Source: Ctena decussata (Eukaryota > Mollusca > Bivalvia > Lucinida > Lucinidae). From it: a DNA stretch of 64,000 bases. Every line of letters starts with the position of its first letter. Position 1 is the first letter of the stretch. The notes under the pieces were generated by a model. That model was given only the letters and a program-made list of their open reading frames with translations. It did not search any database and had not been told where the DNA came from. The stretch is taken from positions 85,482,979-85,546,978 of the forward strand of contig OZ022501.1 in NCBI GenBank assembly GCA_963989385.1, in the 5' to 3' direction. A program made the translations under genes and the position numbers. Shown here piece after piece: positions 45,170 to 57,079 of the stretch.

Positions 45170-45265
45170 ATAAGGCTTTTGCAACCACTGTATACCCAGA
45201 TCAGACTGCTCCCGCAGTCTGCTCTTGGTCTGCAGTGGTTGTTCAGGCAGTCTTGTCTGAACATT
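45170..45265. repeat. imperfect hairpin
   Basis: GCAACCACTG at 45181 pairs with CAGTGGTTG at 45233. The interior CAGACTGCTCCCGCAGTCTG is self-complementary. Confidence 0.7.
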
Positions 45266-45306
45266 AAAGGATAAATACTACATTCAGAAGGTCCTAAGCA
45301 AATATT

Positions 45307-45544
45307 TGAGTCGTGACACGAGAAAACTAATAAAGTGGTTGTGCTTTAAGCGCAGACTCAGATCAGCCTGGGCATCCAATCTGATCAGAATCGTTGCTGA
45401 CCGCATGGAGGTAGCTTAGACCCATATCTACCCTTTAAGCGCATAGCAAAGACTCTCACTGATTTATGTGGGCGGATTCCCAGGCTGATCTAAGTCTGCG
45501 CTTGGTGCACAACCACTTGGTCACTTTTCTCGTGTCGCGGCTCA
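45307..45544 (+). mobile_element. palindromic MITE, copy 6
   Basis: TGAGTCGTGACACGAG opposes CTCGTGTCGCGGCTCA. AATATT flanks both sides (45301-45306 and 45545-45550); since the word is itself palindromic, the duplication may be coincidental. Confidence 0.9.
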
Positions 45545-46113
45545 AATATTGATATGACAATGTCGTAGTAGAAGCAGCACAGCAACATTATTTGTTTGTC
45601 TATTTCCAAGCAATGGAAACGTGTGTTATGGGTTGTTGAAAAACTTGCTACAATATAGAGTGATTTTCAGGCGTCAATTAGTTTTAGAGGAAATTCAGGT
45701 TTAAAAGAGGATTGGTGGACTTTAAGTAAGTTTCTTCCGACTTTGTTTATTTTGTCTTAAGGTAAATGGGTACACTTTCAGCGGAAGCTACTCTGCTATT
45801 TTCATTTCGCATCTCTTCTTAATTACAGTTAGTTCTTAAAGGAAAGAAATTGCTTCTCAAGGAGCAAATTCTTTCTTTTCAGAGTAGACCACATTTCGGA
45901 AGCTTTACATTGTTTGAGGAAAGCAAACAGGAAGACACAAAATTTGTTTTCTTGGTAAAAATAGCGGAAAACGGGGAAGTGAGTCCATAGAGCTCAAAGT
46001 TGTGAGATCGCAAGTCACAAAACTAATCAAATCCGTAAATACTTTGAAACATCGTCAGTCGTCGGCAGACATCGTGATCTGGCCTTTGCAACTTAGTAAA
46101 ACATCACCGAGCT
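45545..46113. other. unassigned sequence
   Basis: No feature was recognised apart from a short GGAAAGAAATTGCTTC / GAGCAAATTCTTTC near-inverse at about 45840-45880. Confidence 0.4.
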
Positions 46114-46326
46114 GGGGCCGTATTTATAAAACAACTTAAGTCGTTGCTATGCTGTTGCTAAGGCTGAATTTCTATGAAGGAGATTCCCTACAACTATGAA
46201 ATTTGTTCTGGAGGAACAGACTGTTCCTCCAGAACAAATTTCTAAGTTGAATGGAATCTCCTTCATAGAAATTCAACTTTAGCAACAGCATAGCAACCGT
46301 TTAGGTGGTTTTATAAACACGACCCC
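46114..46326. mobile_element. long palindromic foldback element P1, copy 1
   Basis: Arms of about 100 bases run from GGGGCCGTATTTATAAAACA to CTGGAGGAACAG, then in inverse from CTGTTCCTCCAG to GTTTTATAAACACGACCCC, with almost no spacer. The same element is at 48987-49210. A truncated SINE lies 70 bases to the right. Confidence 0.9.
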
Positions 46327-46397
46327 TGGTGCATAACAGGTTAACAATGCGCATATACAATAAACATCGTATATAATTTGTCGTTTGTAACCTAGTT

Positions 46398-46575
46398 TAG
46401 AGCCGGTGGTTGGTTGGTTTGTTGTTTTGGATTTAACGCCTCTTTTAGATAGTATTTCTGCCTTCATTAAAATCTTATCTTCCGTTAAAGTCTTTACAGG
46501 ACATCTGCAAATGTAGTCTTGCCACCTTTTTCTATTCCCTGCAACTTGCATTTGAAAAGTTGCTAAGCGAGTCAT
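46398..46575 (-). mobile_element. SINE remnant, S4-like
   Basis: The plus strand reads GGTTGGTTGGTTTGTTG then GGATTTAACGCCTC, the inverse of a GGCGTTAAA-type 3' end with CAAC tail. The body diverges from the 26.1-kb copy and no head was identified. Confidence 0.5.
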
Positions 46576-46807
46576 TATCGGCGCGTGAAACCCTTGTTAA
46601 ACATGGTTTTGTGTTCGTCAAAACATGCATATTAATAGCGTGTGACACCGGTGGTTATAAGATATTCATTTAGACTCAGCACATTACGCTATTCATTTTA
46701 GAAATATGCAAGAGTTTGTTTATAAGTTTTTTTTTAATTTAAGCTATTGATGGTTTGTAAGATATTCATTTAGACTCATATACGCTATTAATTTTAGAAA
46801 TATGCAA
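46576..46807. other. unassigned; short direct repeat
   Basis: AGATATTCATTTAGACTCA and TTTAGAAATATGCAAGAG occur twice, about 95 bases apart (from 46661 and 46757). Confidence 0.7.
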
Positions 46808-47270
46808 GAGTTTGTTAAAGTCTCCATAGTCCTATCGGTGGTAAAAATGTCAAAACCCAAATCATTGTAAAATGTGATTCAACCTTCACGTTTGGTAATA
46901 AAATGTGGGTTGAAGTGCATATATTGAGTCATATAACTTGCAAAAAGCAGAAAAACAAGTTTTTGAAAAAAAAATCAAATCACTCCGTAAAAAACAATTT
47001 CCTGCTCTGGTTTCCCGTCTAGCAATGCTATATAAACATAGGCGGGATAGTGATTTGGACTCCACGCCTGTACTTTGTATTTTTACCATTTCATTGCCAA
47101 CTAAAATGACCCAGATAAGTTTTCAAACCCTTTTAATGTGAAACTCAATGATGTTTTATTTGTTTAAAGCTGGCTAATCACGGTCATTTACCATAACGAA
47201 ACTGTAGTGAGAAGCTTGGAGCGATACCTCATGATAAAATTTTTCATGCTGATAGAGCAATGGGGCCTTA
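46808..47270 (+). repeat. dispersed repeat R1, copy 2 (without the MITE)
   Basis: Colinear with 1985-2705 but continuous across the MITE position (GCAATGCTATATAAACATAG). Two opposite frames of 67 codons (46886-47141) lie in it; neither is recognisable. Confidence 0.8.
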
Positions 47271-47378
47271 AATAAAATAAAAAGCAAAACTAATTCCACC
47301 TTATTTTCGTACGTAGTACAAAAAGTTCAAGGCATGCACTTATTCCCTAAAGGACATACACAAAGCACACACTCACAT

Positions 47379-47616
47379 TGAGCCACGACACGTCAAAACC
47401 AACAATGTGGCTGTGCGCCCTGCGCAGACTCAGATCAGCCTGGGCATCCGCCCAGTCTGATCAGAGTCTTTGCTGTCCGCATGGAGGAAGCTTAGACCCT
47501 TAGCTACCCTTTGAGCGCTTAACGAAGAGTCTTGTCAAACAAGGAGGCTACCCATGCTGATCTGAGTCTGCGGGGGGCGCACAGCCACATTGTTGGTTTT
47601 CTCGTGTCCCGGCTCA
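47379..47616 (+). mobile_element. palindromic MITE, copy 7
   Basis: TGAGCCACGACACG opposes CTCGTGTCCCGGCTCA, with standard interior. Confidence 0.9.
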
Positions 47617-48169
47617 TTTATATTGAAATGTCGCGGCGTAAACAGCAGGTCGTATTCAGACTGTGCATACCGAGTGGAAGTGCGTAGTTTGGCCAAGGGT
47701 ATGTGAGGTTCGCCCTGTGTAACACCAAAGCCTAGATATTACCTTGCCTTATCAGAGGGTGCCTGCTCGCAGGTTAAACGTGGCACACGTAGTTTGCGTA
47801 TGCTCTTATCTGGACACAGGTTTTCTCATGCAAACTCACATTCTCATATTTTATATGATGTTTATATATTGCAAACGAATGAACTCAATGGAACTGAACT
47901 TATTGGCCTTTTCGTATCAAGTCTGTGATCATTCATTTATCTTCATCACAATGCTTTCATTGCCCCTTCCATTGTTACTTTCTCGCCATTCCACAGAATG
48001 TAATTATATTTTCAATGTTATGTCCTTTATTGTCCCTACATTATTGACCATTTTCAGTAGACCTCACGATATCCATATGACATTTATTTCAATACCAACT
48101 CCAAACCACGTTCTGTAGAAAGAAAAAAACACAGCGTATTCAGTTGACAAATGTAATGGGTTCAACACT
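47617..48169. other. unassigned sequence
   Basis: Contains a 124-codon plus-strand frame (47744-48118) rich in hydrophobic residues with no recognisable domain. Coding is doubtful. Confidence 0.4.
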
Positions 48170-48309
48170 TTACACTACATGTGGCAAAATATCTGAATGA
48201 ATTATTTTTATTCCGCATCGCTCTAGCGGCCTAATGTTGTTACACTACATATGGCAAAATATCTGAATGAATTATGTTTATTCCGCATCGCTCTAGCGGC
48301 CTACTGTTT
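48170..48309. repeat. 70-bp tandem duplication
   Basis: TTACACTACATGTGGCAAAA at 48170 and TTACACTACATATGGCAAAA at 48240 begin two copies ending CGCTCTAGCGGCCTA. There are three or four differences. Confidence 0.95.
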
Positions 48310-48475
48310 ACATGTATATACATTGTATGTCCATAATATAAGTGGCATTTGTTTTCAGTTTTGTTTTTACTTTCTGAGAATTGACATTTATAAGCCGCGG
48401 AGAGGAACATTCTTTGTGACTGCCTATTTTTTTTCTTGGGCGACGAAACCCCTCCAAATAGATAAAGAAAAAAGA

Positions 48476-48660
48476 TGGGCAATGATCAGGAATTAATGCA
48501 ATCATCAAATCCCACATTCCGCTCTCAAAACCAATGGGGAAAGAAGCACATACACACAGTGACACAAGTTTACGAAAGACACGCACAGTAAACCGAATGA
48601 GCAGCTCTTTCCCAAACAGAAGGTCATTCAGCTACCCCAATAACAGCATCAACATCTACT
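48476..48660 (+). repeat. dispersed repeat R2, copy 2
   Basis: ATGATCAGGAATTAATGCAA, CCGCTCTCAAAACCAA and GGGAAAGAAGCACA match 25690-25830. GAGCAGCTCTTTCCCAAAC also matches 5.25 kb. Confidence 0.65.
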
Positions 48661-48986
48661 TTTACTTATTTTTAATTTTAGTTACAAAACAAAACTAAAT
48701 AGATGTCTACTTTTGAGATACACGTTGTTATAATAAAAATTATATTAGGTCCATAGCAATGACTCAATTTAAATAAATTTTATTTTGCAGAATTTATTAT
48801 TTGTCTAGGCCACTGGAATCAGGGGAATTCAAGATAATTTATACAATATATATGCACGAGAGTCGCAGACAGCATGGATATTTCAAAACCTTTCTTGACA
48901 GGTACATGTATGCGTCTTTTAAGCACGAAGCCTACTGAACCTAAATTTTGTTGACATTCAATGAAATATTGCCATATGTCTAGCCT
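48661..48986. other. unassigned sequence
   Basis: No feature was recognised. Confidence 0.4.
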
Positions 48987-49210
48987 GGGGCCGTATTCAT
49001 AAAGCCACTTAAGTCGTTGCTATGCTGTTGCTAAGGCTAAATATCTATAAAGGAGATTCCATACAACCACGAAATTTGTTCTGGAGGAACAGTCTTTGTA
49101 AGACTGTTCCTCCAGAGCAAATTTCATAGTTGTAGGGAATCTCCTTCTAAGAAATTTAGCCTTAGCAACAACATAGCAACGGCTTAAATTGTTTTATGAA
49201 TACGGCCCCA
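48987..49210. mobile_element. long palindromic foldback element P1, copy 2
   Basis: Arms of about 105 bases run from GGGGCCGTATTCATAAAG to GGAGGAACAGTCTT and in inverse from AAGACTGTTCCTCC to TTTTATGAATACGGCCCC. Arm-to-arm differences are few. Same family as 46114-46326. Confidence 0.9.
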
Positions 49211-50461
49211 GGTCAATGGTATTTATCCAGTTCCTTCCACCACATTGCCATACACATATCAAAGGGACAATTGCCCTGAAATGACAGATTCTATCAGACT
49301 AAAGACATGCTACGTCGGCCCAAATTAATTTCAAACTTCAGCCCTGTTGCTTGTATATGGTCCAACTCTTAACAATATGAATAAGCCATTTAGCGCAAAC
49401 TACTTCATGCACCTACCAAAATTCTATCTCTTGTACACAAGTTTTTCTGAATTCTGACAACGGTTACTGCTTTTCACTGACTTTGAAGCACTCAGTGTTT
49501 CGCATTACCTATGGACCATGAGGATGTCCAGTCCAATGTTTACAACATGACAGTTCTATAAATAGCCACCGATAAACACACAATTACCGTATGATGTCCA
49601 GTAGATGTGGATAAACCTACATTACATTCTCTGCAATGATTGGCGTGCCTGGAATACTGTTTTAGTCAGTAAAACAGTTTTTTGTTGTTTTGTTTTTTAA
49701 GCGGCAGCTAATTCATTTTAAATTAAAGAGACAGATATGCTTATAGGGGGCGAATACGGTAATTGGCGGATTGATTTGTGTTCGTTATATCTTTTGATCG
49801 TTGATGTCATTGGTTGGATATTTATCATTTTACAGAACTACATAAATAATTATACCTGCACAAGAATACTTCATATAAGTTCTCATTTAACTTCGTACAA
49901 AACTTATTTTCAATTCCAGACGTATTTTTTAGCGAAATGAACTTACGATCACTTCATTTCTGAGCGGAAGAATACAGCTGTGAAAGCCACTTTCCAAAAT
50001 ACGCTTGTGACAGCATTGAATGACTGATGGAATCAGTCATTAAAAATTAACATTAACACCAACGTCTTAACTTATTTGATTTATTTGCATTTTTGGTTGT
50101 TGTGTATGTAAATGATTTTAAGTAAAAGGCATAAATGTTCATGATTTATAATTTGAACTACAGGAAACTATAGTAAACATTTACTGAGATCTTATTTAAC
50201 TGTTTTACTGTTTTAAGTACTTAACGTTTTGACAGGGTAAACCTATTTTGTCATTATATCGCTCAGAGGATCTGTGAGCCAGCTTGTGACCGCATTATAC
50301 CTAGGCCTAGTAGTCAGTTGTGCAGCACTAGTTTTAAATGTTAAGGGGGTTTGTTTTCAGTTGCTTATAACATTTGATATAACTTTACTCTGATACATTT
50401 GACTTGCAATTGGAATGATTTTCACTATAATACTAAAGTCTGAGCTCCGTAACATTATTTG
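49211..50461. other. unassigned sequence
   Basis: No gene or repeat was recognised. Confidence 0.4.
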
Positions 50462-50625
50462 GTGTGAATGAGTTGACTCGGGTTGAACGTCCCGCAAAAG
50501 CGTAGGTCAGATGGAATTGGGACCTCAGTAGAAAGTACCATTCGAAAGATCAGAGTAGCGGGTGTCGAATCTGCAAGCCCTGAATTGATAGTCTATCGCG
50601 CAAAACACTACACTATCACCGCTCC
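50462..50625 (-). mobile_element. tRNA-derived SINE, family S3, copy 3 (diverged)
   Basis: Minus-strand head GGAGCGGTGATAGTGTAGTG, body ACCCGCTACTCTGATCTTTC and 3' end GGACGTTCAACCCGAGTCA. More diverged than the 8-kb and 42.8-kb copies. The plus-strand 78-codon frame is incidental. Confidence 0.85.
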
Positions 50626-51489
50626 TTATATAGCCCCTAATGAATATTACCTATTTAGAACTTTGCATGGAATCAGCTTTCCTGATGATTATGAACTAAA
50701 GGCTTCCGAAGAGGCATAATTTGAGGCCCGGCCAAACTGAAGACTTTTGTTTTACGGTGTGGACCGTGTGGAGGAACAATTGATGGACTAGATGCGTTGG
50801 GGTAAATAGGGACTATGTTGAAAAATGATAATTAATACAATGCAATATATACTGAACGCCTTGAGAAATGCACGTTTTACAAATTCACGATTTCGATTTT
50901 TTCTGTTTACGGAGTAAATAGGGCGTATATTAATGTGTCATAGTTTATCAAACAGGCTTCGATAGCATATTTGTTACATAATAACAGACAATTATTTAGG
51001 AGTCCAGTTAAAGTGCTGGTCTTTTTGGCAATACTGTTTAAGCTGTTTACTTGTAGAATGAATGGCACTAAATATATATACTGCTCGTTCTAGGAATGTT
51101 TGATATCCCTTCGTATATGCAAATCATTACATATTTTATCACCAAACACAAATGAACCGCTATTCATGATCATTTGTCTTTAGACCCATACTCCACTGGG
51201 AGTACTAGATGACCTCAACATGAAAATGTTAAACTTTTTTTTCCAGAAACCTTTGTTTTGCTCCAAAATTGACAGAAATCTTCGATAATGTATTACATTG
51301 CAATAAATGTCCGTCAGTTGTTTTATACGTTGATATTGTTTACACTATCTCAAGGTAATTATCATGTAAGCAAGCTGTCGACATTATAATGAGCAAGCCT
51401 GCAGAAGCCGATTATGCACCATCTGGCATGGAACGTACCATTATTACTGTACATATTGGAAAACCTCTAAGTGATGTAAATTCGTGATT
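50626..51489. other. unassigned sequence
   Basis: No gene was recognised. Confidence 0.4.
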
Positions 51490-51506
51490 TGAGCCGCGAC
51501 ACGAGA
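51490..51506 (+). mobile_element. palindromic MITE, copy 8, left fragment
   Basis: TGAGCCGCGACACGAGA is the standard left end and stops where the family-D element begins. The rest of the MITE resumes at about 53809. Confidence 0.9.
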
Positions 51507-53808
51507 CTAGAATGGTTGTCCAGGGACAACTTGTCGAGCCCGCTGTTTGCTTAGTGACCTATAAGTCTGTCAAACTAACTGCTGTAGTCTAGAAAGAAGC
51601 CAAACAACATCATGCTTAGACAGAATAGTTCTTATATATTTATTTATTATGGAAAACAAGTAGAAGTAATGCCCTGACAAGCTCAATTTATGACGATTTT
51701 ATCATTTGATCTCCAAGTGTGACCTTGACCTTGGACCAACCTGAAAAAAGAAAAATCTTTAAAAAAAGATAATCGGCGCAGATCCAATAGAATGTGTTTT
51801 GTTATATGTCTCTAGTTGAAGATTTGACAATAACTTTCACGAATAAGTAAGCTACGTCGGTAGGCACCCACAACCGCAATTTTGACACTGGGTAGTGACA
51901 ACGACCTATCTCGAAATTGAGCTGTCCAATTTAGAATTACAAAGTCTTGAAATTGACCTGATTTCTAAATAGTTATCAACATGTTGCACTGTTTGTTTGT
52001 TTGTGTGTATTAAACCGAAAGTAAAAATCGAAAGTAGATCTACGACGAACAAAATAAAGTTTTGAATATCTGCGTCTGTTTTTGATAACATTTCTATAGT
52101 AAAATATACAAGTTTAGCTTTTGAAAAAGCTTGAGAGGTTATCCCTTAGCAAATGAATCTATAGGATGCAAGTGGTAAAGCAGAAAAATGGCAGCAATAC
52201 AAGTTAATTTTATTGTATTCTTGGATTTGTTGAGGTAAGTGGCGAGTTTGACAGTTTTTTTTTCTTTTTGTCTAGTGATTGCTTGTAACAGGTGAGCTTC
52301 AGTGCTAGTAACTTTTGTTAGATGACTTGTACTGTTTAGTAATGGCTCTTCGTAAGTGGACTGTACTCTATGGTAAGTGCTTGTATTAGGTGAGATTCTT
52401 GTATTAGGCGAGATGAAGTCTTCAGAATAAGTTTTACAGCTCATGTCTTAGCAATAGTGGAAGGGACCCTGCAGCTGGGTGCGCCAAACTATGGGAGCAA
52501 GTACCGGTAAATAGTGGAACCTGCATTTAGCGTTAATCAAGTAGAACTTGTTATTGATCTGCACTGTAAAGTGCTAACTGAACTTTCAGGTAACTGTTTG
52601 TATAAGGTGACATAAAGGGTTTTAAGATATAAGCTATAAAGATCGTGCATTAGCGATGCTGGCGAGAATCCTGTAGCAGGGTGTGCCAAATGCAGAAGTA
52701 CCGGGAGATAGTGGGACCTGTAGGAAACGGCGAAAGCAAAGCAAAAGGAAACGGCGTACAATCGAGTACGAATTCCTATCTTAATATGGTTATCCCAGAG
52801 GGGATAACCAAAAACAGAGTGCTAGTATTCACAGTGCAGTACGACGAGAAAAAAAAACGAAGATCAAATATTCATTGTTGTTAGCTAAATTTTGACATAC
52901 GCGTTATTTAACCAATGGAAACTTGTGAAATGTGGAACAATATCGAAATGATACGAGGCTGCGCCTTGAAAATACTCACATGACACTTTTACTTATCAAG
53001 GACATCAATTGTTTCAAATTATTTTGTAATTCGTTCTTAAATATAGAAGTAATGGCCCGAAAAAGCTCTATCTATGATAATTTCACATTGACCTTCAAGT
53101 GTGACCTTGACTTCAACCTATCGAAATAAATGTTTCAAATGGCACTTTTACTCGTCAAGGAGAACAATTGTGCTAAACTGTTTTGCAATCCATCCATAAA
53201 TGTAAAAGTAATGGCACGGACAAGCTCAGTTTATGACCATTTTATCTTTTGACCTTCAAGTGTGACATTAACCTTGGACCTACCCAAACAAAAGGTTCAA
53301 ATAGCATCTGTACTCATCATGGATAACAATTGTGTCAAATGTTTTTGAAATCCATCCATAAATGTAGAAGTAATGGCTCGGACAAGCTCAATTTATGATC
53401 ATTTTATCTTTTGTCTTGCAAGTGTGACCTTGATCTTGGACCTACCTGCATGAATGTTTCAAATGACACTTTTACTCATCAAAGAGAACAACTGTGCCAA
53501 ATTATTTTGAAATCCATTTATAAATGTAGAAGTAATGGCTAAGACAAGCTCAATTTATGACCACTTTACGATTTGACCTTCAAGTTGACCTTGACCTCAG
53601 ACCTACCTGAACGAATATTTCAAGGGGCACTTTTACTCATAAAGCAGAACAATTTAGCCAAATTATTTTGAAATCCATCAATAAATGTAGAATTTATGGC
53701 TCGGAAAATTTCGGACGGACGCACGCACGCCAGCACTAACGAACGCACGCACATAGATCAAACTGAATTTGTGACAACTATGTCTCGCTCACCGCAAGCG
53801 GGCTCGAC
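51507..53808 (+). mobile_element. Pearl-like tandem-repeat element, family D
   Basis: Starts CTAGAATGGTTGTCCAGGG, then TTGTCGAGCCCGC at 51531, which is inverted at the right end as GCGGGCTCGACAA. One unit lies near 51640-51760, a unique interior follows, then about five units. An ACGCACGC microsatellite sits at 53712-53755 just before the end. It sits inside a MITE. Frames at 52139-52444 and 52681-52884 lie in the unique interior and are not recognisable. Confidence 0.85.
52990..53711 (+). repeat. ~150-bp tandem units of family D
   Basis: Units share GACACTTTTACTCATCAA, AAATGTAGAAGTAATGGC, GACAAGCTCAATTTATGACC and TGACCTTGACCTTGGACC. About five copies. Confidence 0.9.
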
Positions 53809-54021
53809 AAAAACCAACAAAGTGGTATATGCGCCGAGCAAAAACTCAGATTAGCCTGAATATTCACCCAGTCTGAGCAGAGTCTTTGCTGACTGCATGG
53901 ACGTAGCTTAGACTCTTAGCTATGCTTTAAGCGCACAGCGAAGACTCTAATCCGCTTGGGTTTATCTAAGTCTTCAATGGACGCCTATGTCACTTAGTTG
54001 GTTTTGACTTGTCACGGCTCA
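53809..54021 (+). mobile_element. palindromic MITE, copy 8, right fragment
   Basis: Resumes with AAACCAACAAAGTGG and ends GTCACGGCTCA. Together with 51490-51506 it reconstitutes a ~230-bp MITE around the insertion. Confidence 0.85.
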
Positions 54022-54771
54022 ATTAATGTTATCGTCAGATACATGTATCAATTCAAGTTTTTCCACTGCCCTTTCGATCTTGTAAAATGCCGCTTTTCGG
54101 TCATATATAAATATACAAAACAGCTTGGATTTTTTTTCTTATATAAGTATTTGAGTCATCAAGATGACCTACTATCGTAAAAAAATTCTGATAGTATGGT
54201 AAATGTACAAAAAATATAAATTAAGATGCCAATGAAAGGCTATGTTGTAATGAACGCAAATTTGATGTAAAAATTACAGTCAGAGGCTAAGTTTTTACAT
54301 AATAAAGATACTACGGTTGCAGAATTGAAGGGAAATTTTATCCATTTGCTAATTTGATATACATTGATTTCTGTATTTTCTCCCTTTTTTGTGAAACTTG
54401 TATGTTTAAAGGAGTCAGAGATTTTTTAAAGAGAAAAGGGCAAAGCTCTGAGGAAAAGCTCTGAGGAAAAGCGCTGACGAAAATTCACAAAGATTTACTC
54501 GCCAAGGTTATCACTTATGTTTAAAAAAAACGTTAACTGTAAAATAAAGTACGATAAGAAATAGCGCATATTAAACAATTTTGTAAGAATTAAAAAAAAA
54601 TCATAGCTCATCCAGCTTCAAAAATAATATGGTAAATCTGGTTCGTTAAAAAGTAATCGGCAATCCAGAAAACGTTCCATAATACTCTTATAATAAAACA
54701 TCCAATCAAGAACTATTTACAAAGTATAAATTTTTTAACGTAAAATTAACAATGCTGAGCCAAATACACAT
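54022..54771. other. unassigned sequence
   Basis: A short direct repeat, GCTCTGAGGAAAA, occurs at 54443-54470. No gene was recognised. Confidence 0.4.
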
Positions 54772-54840
54772 ATACTTAAGGACAAAAGTTCTGCACGGAT
54801 GTTAAATTAACATCCGTGCAGAACTTCTGTCCTTAAGTAT
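54772..54840. repeat. 34-bp-arm palindrome
   Basis: ATACTTAAGGACAAAAGTTC with TGCACGGATGTTAA pairs with TTAACATCCGTGCA and GAACTTCTGTCCTTAAGTAT around one base. There is a single mismatch. Confidence 0.95.
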
Positions 54841-55044
54841 ACTTCTTAAGATCGCAAACTGTCTACCATAATAATAAATCTGAAATAAGTAAGGACCCTT
54901 CTTGGGATCTTAAGTGCGCTAAAACGAACAGAAAAGAAAGAGTAAACGAACAAAACCCTATGACTTACCGCGTAGCAATGAGCCCTACATGTATATGTAC
55001 TGTGTGCTGAAACCATGTGTTTTCAGAATTTATCATATGACGTC
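54841..55044. other. unassigned sequence
   Basis: No feature was recognised. Confidence 0.4.
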
Positions 55045-55295
55045 GCATCAAGCCATGCAATAAAAACGATAATCCACTAGTGGATTAAATATGCAAATTA
55101 CGTCGTAACGATATGTGTTGACGTCCATAAAAACGTCGCGTTTTCTAATGGCGAAATCGTAACGTTTTTGTGCAAAATTTGCTCATTAATTGCAATTTTA
55201 GTGTCATATGATAAACAGAATCTTGCATCTTATCCCCCCCCCCAACTCGTTTAATAAATTCAATAATACATGAGCACTCATGTAAGATCCTCTAT
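55045..55295 (-). repeat. foldback repeat F2, copy 3
   Basis: Inverse of the 32.6-33.0 kb copy: TTTTCTAATGGCGAAATCGT, GCATCTTATCC followed by CCAACTCGTTTAATAAATTC, and TGAGCACTCATGTAAGATCC. A single half-hairpin remains. Confidence 0.8.
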
Positions 55296-56263
55296 GTATT
55301 ATTAGCGACGAAGTGATATTCTACGACTCATAAGGTGCCGATGCCAAAGGAATTGTTTTGGGAGTATTAAAGAAGGATCGGGACTGCTATAGGTCTGTCT
55401 ATTGTGATGATGGTGCAGTAAACTGATCGCAAGTGCCACGGATCGTAGAGTTTTTATAGTTTTACTTACATGTGTAATCCCATTCAACTCCATAAAAAAG
55501 AAAGTCAAATGGAAATGTTTCTAAATATATGGTCTACATAATTTCACAGGCTTCATAATTAACAAAATCCCTGTAGCTTCTGTGTTAAACAAATGGGCTT
55601 CAAAGAAATTAGTAGAAATAGATAGATTGCGTTTTCAAAACTGTTCATCGAGCTGGGCCGTACAGAAGATTATATGCCTTTCCATTTTCATCTGCAGTAA
55701 AATTAACTATGAATAATGAAGCTTAGAAAAGAGACTCCAAACATAGATTTTTTTTATTCTAAAACAAATGTATAAAGTTTATGTATTATCCAGTGAATTA
55801 ATAGTGAATAACCTCTTCACATGGTGCATGTATGCAATTTATGCCACTGTTATGCCCTTTCTAAGGAAGAATTTACAAGAAGTGTTGAAGCGTTTTGCTT
55901 CTAACTGTGTACAACGACCAGTCCTTGGCACTTACTCAAGATGCCTCGTTCGCTTCTTTGAAACATCCAGAAACTTTTTTCTTTAGACTTAATCAGACAC
56001 CAGTTCTGCCAGAGATGGGAGATTTAAATTATGAATTGCAACATATTTTCTGTTAGTAACCGCTTTACACTACAAGAGACTTAGACGATTTAAAGGTCAT
56101 GGATATACCTTTAAGGTGACATAGCAGTATTGGTCTCTTTTCTCGTCGTAGTCTTAAATTATTGCTTTCACTCTATGCGAATTATTTCTTGTAAGAAATG
56201 AAAATCAAAACGTGTTCCTTCAAGAGCAATGAAAGCATTCATAAGAAAGAAGGTGGATCAAAT
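55296..56263. other. unassigned sequence
   Basis: The 72-codon frame at 55768-55986 has no recognisable domain. No other feature was seen. Confidence 0.4.
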
Positions 56264-56503
56264 TGGAGCCGCCACACGACAAAACCAACCATGTGGTTGT
56301 GCGCCCAGCGCAGACTCAGATCAGCCTAGGCATCCACCCAGTTTGATCAGACTCTTTGTTAAGTGCTTAAAAGGTAGCTAAAAGTCTAAGCTACCTCCAT
56401 GCGAACAGCGAAGACTCTTATCAGACCGGGCGGATTCCCAGGCTGATCTGAGTCTGCGCTGGGCGCACAACCACTTTTTTTGGTTTTCTTGTGTCGCGGC
56501 TCA
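56264..56503 (+). mobile_element. palindromic MITE, copy 9
   Basis: TGGAGCCGCCACACGAC opposes GTGTCGCGGCTCA. The interior includes TTGTTAAGTGCTTAAAAGG. It directly abuts a hammerhead fragment. Confidence 0.9.
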
Positions 56504-56552
56504 TTTATTAGTTTCGGCTAATAAAGCCGCATCAGTGACCCTGTAGTTCTGT
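56504..56552 (-). ncRNA. truncated hammerhead ribozyme fragment
   Basis: Minus-strand order: GGGUCA, CUGAUGC, GGCUUUAUUAGCC, GAAA, CUA, then divergence at the MITE edge. The core box is CUGAUGC instead of CUGANGA, and stem III, the cleavage site and the downstream stem I strand are missing. Not expected to be active. Confidence 0.8.
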
Positions 56553-57079
56553 TGTGGAGAATGGAATCTTACACCACTGGAGCAAACACTGTTCTTTTTG
56601 AAAATATCACCCTTGTGAAATAGTGGCAGATTGATATAGTATTCAAATTTTACAAACGAAGCAAATATGGGACATTATATTGAAGAAGACATAGAACATA
56701 TTTTACATGATGGATTTCTCTATTTTATTATACACCTATCAATGATACACCCTTTGAACTGCATGTTTTCTGGCCATCTGATACAGACACGCATCAAACT
56801 GACGTTTTCTGAATCCGTATCACTATCCTTTAAAACGAGGCTATATCTGAATTCCAGCTTCGAGCGCGTCATTTGTTAACGTGCATCGTAGAAACGAGAA
56901 CCAGAGCAACGGGACTGGTGACGTAACGTCAACAAACACGTCAAATGGCGCGCCACGACAGCCCATTCGGTAGCGTTTGTCTCACGACTAGCTTCAAATG
57001 TCTGCCGCGCCGGTTCAAATCCATGTCGATGCGTTATCGCTGGCAAGTATGAATAGTTGACTGTCCTATAAGGTATATA
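56553..57079. other. unassigned sequence
   Basis: The 70-codon frame at 56667-56879 is not recognisable. Confidence 0.4.

Noticed and set aside
47744..48118. 124-codon plus-strand membrane protein
   Set aside because: Hydrophobicity follows from T-rich DNA and no family is recognisable.
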